Shown here piece by piece: positions 6,374-8,415 of a DNA stretch of 8,415 nt. The number at the start of each line of letters is the position of its first letter. The first letter of the stretch is position 1. The position numbers were made by a program, and so were the translations under genes. The DNA is from Deltaproteobacteria bacterium (GTDB lineage Bacteria > Desulfobacterota > Binatia > DP-6), in the NCBI GenBank assembly GCA_005879245.1, contig VBLA01000060.1, positions 1 through 8,415 of the forward strand. Direction: 5' to 3'. A model generated the notes under the pieces. It saw nothing but the letters and a program-made list of their open reading frames with translations, had not been told where the DNA came from and searched no databases.

Positions 6374-7194
6374 TAGTGCCAGCTCTCGCCCGGCTCGAGA
6401 ACGACGACGCGGGCCCGGTCGATGCCCTGCTTGCCGCACTCCTCGATGAAGCGCGCAACCGGCCGACGCGCGTGCCAGTAGAGCGGGAAGGCGCCGCGCT
6501 CGCCGTAGCCGACCGGGATGAGACGGCCGGCCCCGAGCACGGCCGCCGCCCGCGCCGCCTCGTCGGGACCCATCTCCCGACGGAATCCGAGGAGGCGCTC
6601 GCCGCCGACGGTGAGGAGGGCCGCGTCGAGGTGGGGGAAGCGCGTCGCGATGTCGACCAGCTCGGGGAAGTAGCGCGTGTCGCCCGCGACGTAGACGCTG
6701 GTGTCGTTCGCCTCGAGGACGTAGCCGTTCTCCGGGACGCTGTGGTGCGCCGGGACGGCGGTCACCACGACGCCCCCGATCGGGGCGGTGTCCCACCAGC
6801 CGAGGTCGGTCACGTGCCCGAACCCGAGGGCCTTCAGGCGCCCGTGCAGCTCGGGAGGCGCGATCGCTTCGGGCACGCTCAGCGCGAGCGCTCGGAGCGC
6901 ACGCGGGTCGAACCGGTCGGCGTGGCCATGGGTGAGGAGGACGGCGGAGAACGTCGGCAGGCCCTCGGGCGTGAGCCCGAGGGGCTCGTCCTGCCGGGTG
7001 ACGAAGCCCGAATGGAACCAGGGGTCGACGAGCACCCGCGTGCCGCGCATCTCGATGATCACGGAGCCGTGGACGATGCGCGTCACGCTCAGATCGGCAT
7101 CCGACGGATGGTAGACCGAGCGGCGCGGGACCGGCACCGGGGCGCAGGCCGCGACGAGTACGGCCGCCATCGCGCCGGCGAGGATGCGCCGCAC
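6328..7194 (-). CDS. Metallo-beta-lactamase-fold lipoprotein, UlaG/NAPE-PLD-like (288 aa)
   Basis: A predicted membrane-anchored hydrolase with an N-terminal lipoprotein signal (MRRILAGAMAAVLVAAC, lipobox VAAC, lipidated C17). The MBL fold shows an early strand VLVDPWFHSGF, motif THGHADRFD (H89, H91, D93), AVPAHHSV (H150/H151) and AGDTRYF (D172). This most resembles the UlaG/NAPE-PLD-like branch. The residue after D93 is Arg94 where the HxHxDH motif normally has His, and the usual C-terminal metal His (IPxH) appears as Gly229 in LIPVGYG. Both missing residues belong to the second-metal site, so a one-metal or altered enzyme is likely. GTG 7194 comes one base after the trmL stop (TAG-c-GTG) and directly before the signal peptide; upstream starts would overlap trmL in another frame. 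The substrate is unknown. Confidence 0.8.
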   Translation of the reverse strand: MRRILAGAMAAVLVAACAPVPVPRRSVYHPSDADLSVTRIVHGSVIIEMRGTRVLVDPWFHSGFVTRQDEPLGLTPEGLPTFSAVLLTHGHADRFDPRALRALALSVPEAIAPPELHGRLKALGFGHVTDLGWWDTAPIGGVVVTAVPAHHSVPENGYVLEANDTSVYVAGDTRYFPELVDIATRFPHLDAALLTVGGERLLGFRREMGPDEAARAAAVLGAGRLIPVGYGERGAFPLYWHARRPVARFIEECGKQGIDRARVVVLEPGESWHYYRGVDRGAAATPLP

Positions 7195-7195
7195 G

Positions 7196-7648
7196 CTACA
7201 CCTTCCCTTGCTGGCGGAGCGCCTCGTAGAGGACGATGGCGACGGCCGTGGCGAGGTTGAGGCTCCGCACGTGCTCGCTGGCGATCGGGATGCCGAAGGT
7301 CGCGTCGTTGTGCGCGGCGCGGATTGCAGGGGGAAGCCCGCGGCTCTCGCCGCCAAAGACGAGCAGGTCGTCCTCCCGGTAGCGGAGCGTCGTATAGGAG
7401 CGCGTGGCGCGGGCCGAGAAGCAGAGGAGCCGCCCCGGGGGCCGCGCCGCCGTGAACGTCTCCCAGGTCGGATGGCGGACCAGGGCGACGTGTGGCCAGT
7501 AGTCGAGCCCGGCGCGTCGGAGGTGTCGGTCGTCGATCGTGAATCCCAGCGGATCGACCAGGTGCAGGGTCGAGCCGGTCGCGACACACAGCCGCCCGAT
7601 CGAGCCCGTGTTCTGCGGGATCTCGGGTGCCACCAGGACGACGTGCAT
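7196..7648 (-). CDS. trmL: tRNA (cytidine/uridine 34)-2'-O-methyltransferase TrmL (150 aa)
   Basis: SPOUT-family (knotted) methyltransferase that uses S-adenosylmethionine to methylate the ribose of the wobble nucleotide 34, in E. coli in two tRNA-Leu isoacceptors. The three SPOUT motifs are present in order: APEIPQNTGSIGRLCVATG (~7-25), the knot motif LLVFGGESRGLP (usual GPExxGLP), and IPIASEHVRSLNLATAVAIVLYEAL at the C-terminus. The length matches the usual 150-160 aa of this minimal SPOUT protein, with no RNA-binding extension. ATG 7648 overlaps the upstream stop as TGATG; an in-frame GTG one codon earlier (7651) is possible but less likely. A tRNA-modifying neighbour fits dtd two genes upstream. 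Confidence 0.92.
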   Translation of the reverse strand: MHVVLVAPEIPQNTGSIGRLCVATGSTLHLVDPLGFTIDDRHLRRAGLDYWPHVALVRHPTWETFTAARPPGRLLCFSARATRSYTTLRYREDDLLVFGGESRGLPPAIRAAHNDATFGIPIASEHVRSLNLATAVAIVLYEALRQQGKV

Positions 7649-8115
7649 CACGCGGTGGGTGGGCGGAGCGCGATCCGGCGTCCCGCGACGGCGAGGACGG
7701 CCTCGCCGCCGGTGTCGGTCTCGAGGTGGCGGGTGAGGTCGTAGTAGGCGGGGCGAAGAAAACGCGCCTCGTGCGCGCCGTCCTTCACCCGGCAGTAGAG
7801 GACGTTCTCCGCCCCGACGCGCAGCGAAGCCGGGTCGAGCCGCTCGCGCGTCTCGTCGTTGAGGACGACCGTGAAGCCCGTCGTCGGGCTGCCCTCGACC
7901 GCCGTCACCACCCAGGGCGTGTCCTCGATCAGGACGTCGGCCTTGTCCTCCCCCAGCTCGAGACGACCGCGGCCGTCGGGGAGCACGCGGAGCGCCTGGC
8001 TGAAGAGCCGGCGAATGGCGCGATTCGGGATCACCTCGTCGTCGCTGTACCAGAGCCCGTCCTTCCCGAACTTGATCTTGCCCGAGCTGATGGCGGTGAA
8101 GCCGGCGCGCGGCAT
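7648..8115 (-). CDS. DUF1285-like family protein (155 aa)
   Basis: A conserved protein of unknown function. The pattern KIKFGKDGLWYSDDEVIPNRAIRRLFSQAL at the start, then ADVLIEDTPWVVTAVE, NVLYCRVKDGAHEARFLRPAYYDL near residues ~105-130, fits my recollection of DUF1285 proteins, in which a first beta-rich lobe is followed by a second with an arginine and YY-containing end. No signal peptide or membrane segment is visible. Start ATG 8115 overlaps the dtd stop by one base, and its own stop overlaps the trmL start in the same way, so the three genes are translationally coupled. The family call comes from recognition without a search. Confidence 0.65.
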   Translation of the reverse strand: MPRAGFTAISSGKIKFGKDGLWYSDDEVIPNRAIRRLFSQALRVLPDGRGRLELGEDKADVLIEDTPWVVTAVEGSPTTGFTVVLNDETRERLDPASLRVGAENVLYCRVKDGAHEARFLRPAYYDLTRHLETDTGGEAVLAVAGRRIALRPPTA

Positions 8116-8415
8116 CAGGCGGCGGTGTCCAGGACGAAGGTGACGGGTCCCTCGTTCACGAGCGCGAGCGACATGCGGGCGCGGAAGCGCCCGGTGGTGA
8201 CGGGGACGGCGAGGTGGCGGGCGAGCGTCACGAAGTGCTCGTAGAGGGCCTCGGCCCGCTCCGGCGGCGCGGCGGCGGTGAACGACGGGCGCCGGCCGCC
8301 GCTACAATCGCCGTAGAGCGTGAACTCCGAGACGACGAGCAGCGATCCCCCCACGTCGGCGAGCGAACGGGCGAACCGGCCTGCGTCGTCCTCGAAGATG
8401 CGGAGGGCGACGATC
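8115..8415 (-). CDS. dtd: D-aminoacyl-tRNA deacylase, C-terminal part (5' end outside window)
   Basis: Dtd hydrolyses D-amino acids (and Gly) mischarged on tRNA and so guards chirality in translation. The frame enters from the right edge as IVALRIFEDDAGR and runs ~100 residues to TGA 8117-8115, about two thirds of the usual ~145-150 aa. Diagnostic elements are LLVVSEFTLYGD followed by GGRRPSF, TGRFRARMSLALVNEGPVTF (the NxGPxT motif supplying the Gly-cisPro screw) and the normal short C-terminus. The first signature usually reads SQFTL; here Gln is replaced by Glu. It is the first visible gene of the minus-strand run dtd, DUF1285-like, trmL, MBL lipoprotein; the promoter lies outside the window. 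Confidence 0.93.
   Translation of the reverse strand, partial: IVALRIFEDDAGRFARSLADVGGSLLVVSEFTLYGDCSGGRRPSFTAAAPPERAEALYEHFVTLARHLAVPVTTGRFRARMSLALVNEGPVTFVLDTAA

Noticed and set aside
6193..7260. 355-codon plus-strand open frame
   Set aside because: Antisense to the MBL lipoprotein, which has clear motifs and a lipobox.
7195..7587. Long upstream extension of the MBL frame
   Set aside because: Overlaps most of trmL in another frame; the lipoprotein signal begins at GTG 7194.

Overview
The window is GC-rich, protein-dense bacterial DNA from a Gram-negative organism: it holds C-terminal-Phe outer-membrane beta-barrel genes, exported periplasmic and lipoprotein products, and a sigma-54 activator. 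The coding style (high G/C at third positions, GTG/TTG starts) and the gene set would suit a deltaproteobacterium-like or related uncultured lineage. That placement is inference; nothing here fixes the taxon.

Left part (1-2592). A tandem, partly degraded duplication. Copy A is an outer-membrane porin gene on the minus strand, intact as far as it can be read. It starts with ATG at 688 and runs off the left edge. A broken 5' stub of a sensor histidine kinase (763-930) diverges from it. Then come a single-copy stretch with a strong sigma-54 promoter match (965-981), a GC hairpin and a small PstS-like periplasmic protein gene (1073-1501, minus). Copy B follows: the second porin (1503-2530, minus) has lost exactly 76 bp relative to copy A and is therefore frameshifted, and a complete histidine kinase diverges from it. 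The two copies alternate between identical blocks and clearly diverged ones.

Middle (2593-6373). A full two-component system on the plus strand: a membrane-bound, double-Cache-like sensor histidine kinase (594 aa) and an NtrC-family sigma-54 activator (450 aa). Directly downstream is a compact regulatory region with CAGGG half-sites, a hairpin, a 15-bp palindrome and a near-perfect -24/-12 promoter. It leads into an unrecognised small gene (5918-6373). Porin, PstS-like protein, kinase, activator and sigma-54-driven gene look like one envelope-sensing or uptake module. No described system with this exact composition comes to mind.

Right part (6328-8415, minus). A tightly coupled run, in transcription order: dtd (D-aminoacyl-tRNA deacylase, cut by the right edge), a DUF1285-like gene, trmL (tRNA wobble 2'-O-methyltransferase) and a metallo-beta-lactamase-fold lipoprotein. 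The first two junctions are TGATG stop/start overlaps and the third has a 1-nt gap. The MBL protein appears to have lost two of the usual second-metal ligands. This run converges on the sigma-54-driven gene, with hairpins at the junction.

No rRNA, tRNA, CRISPR array, insertion sequence or phage gene was seen.
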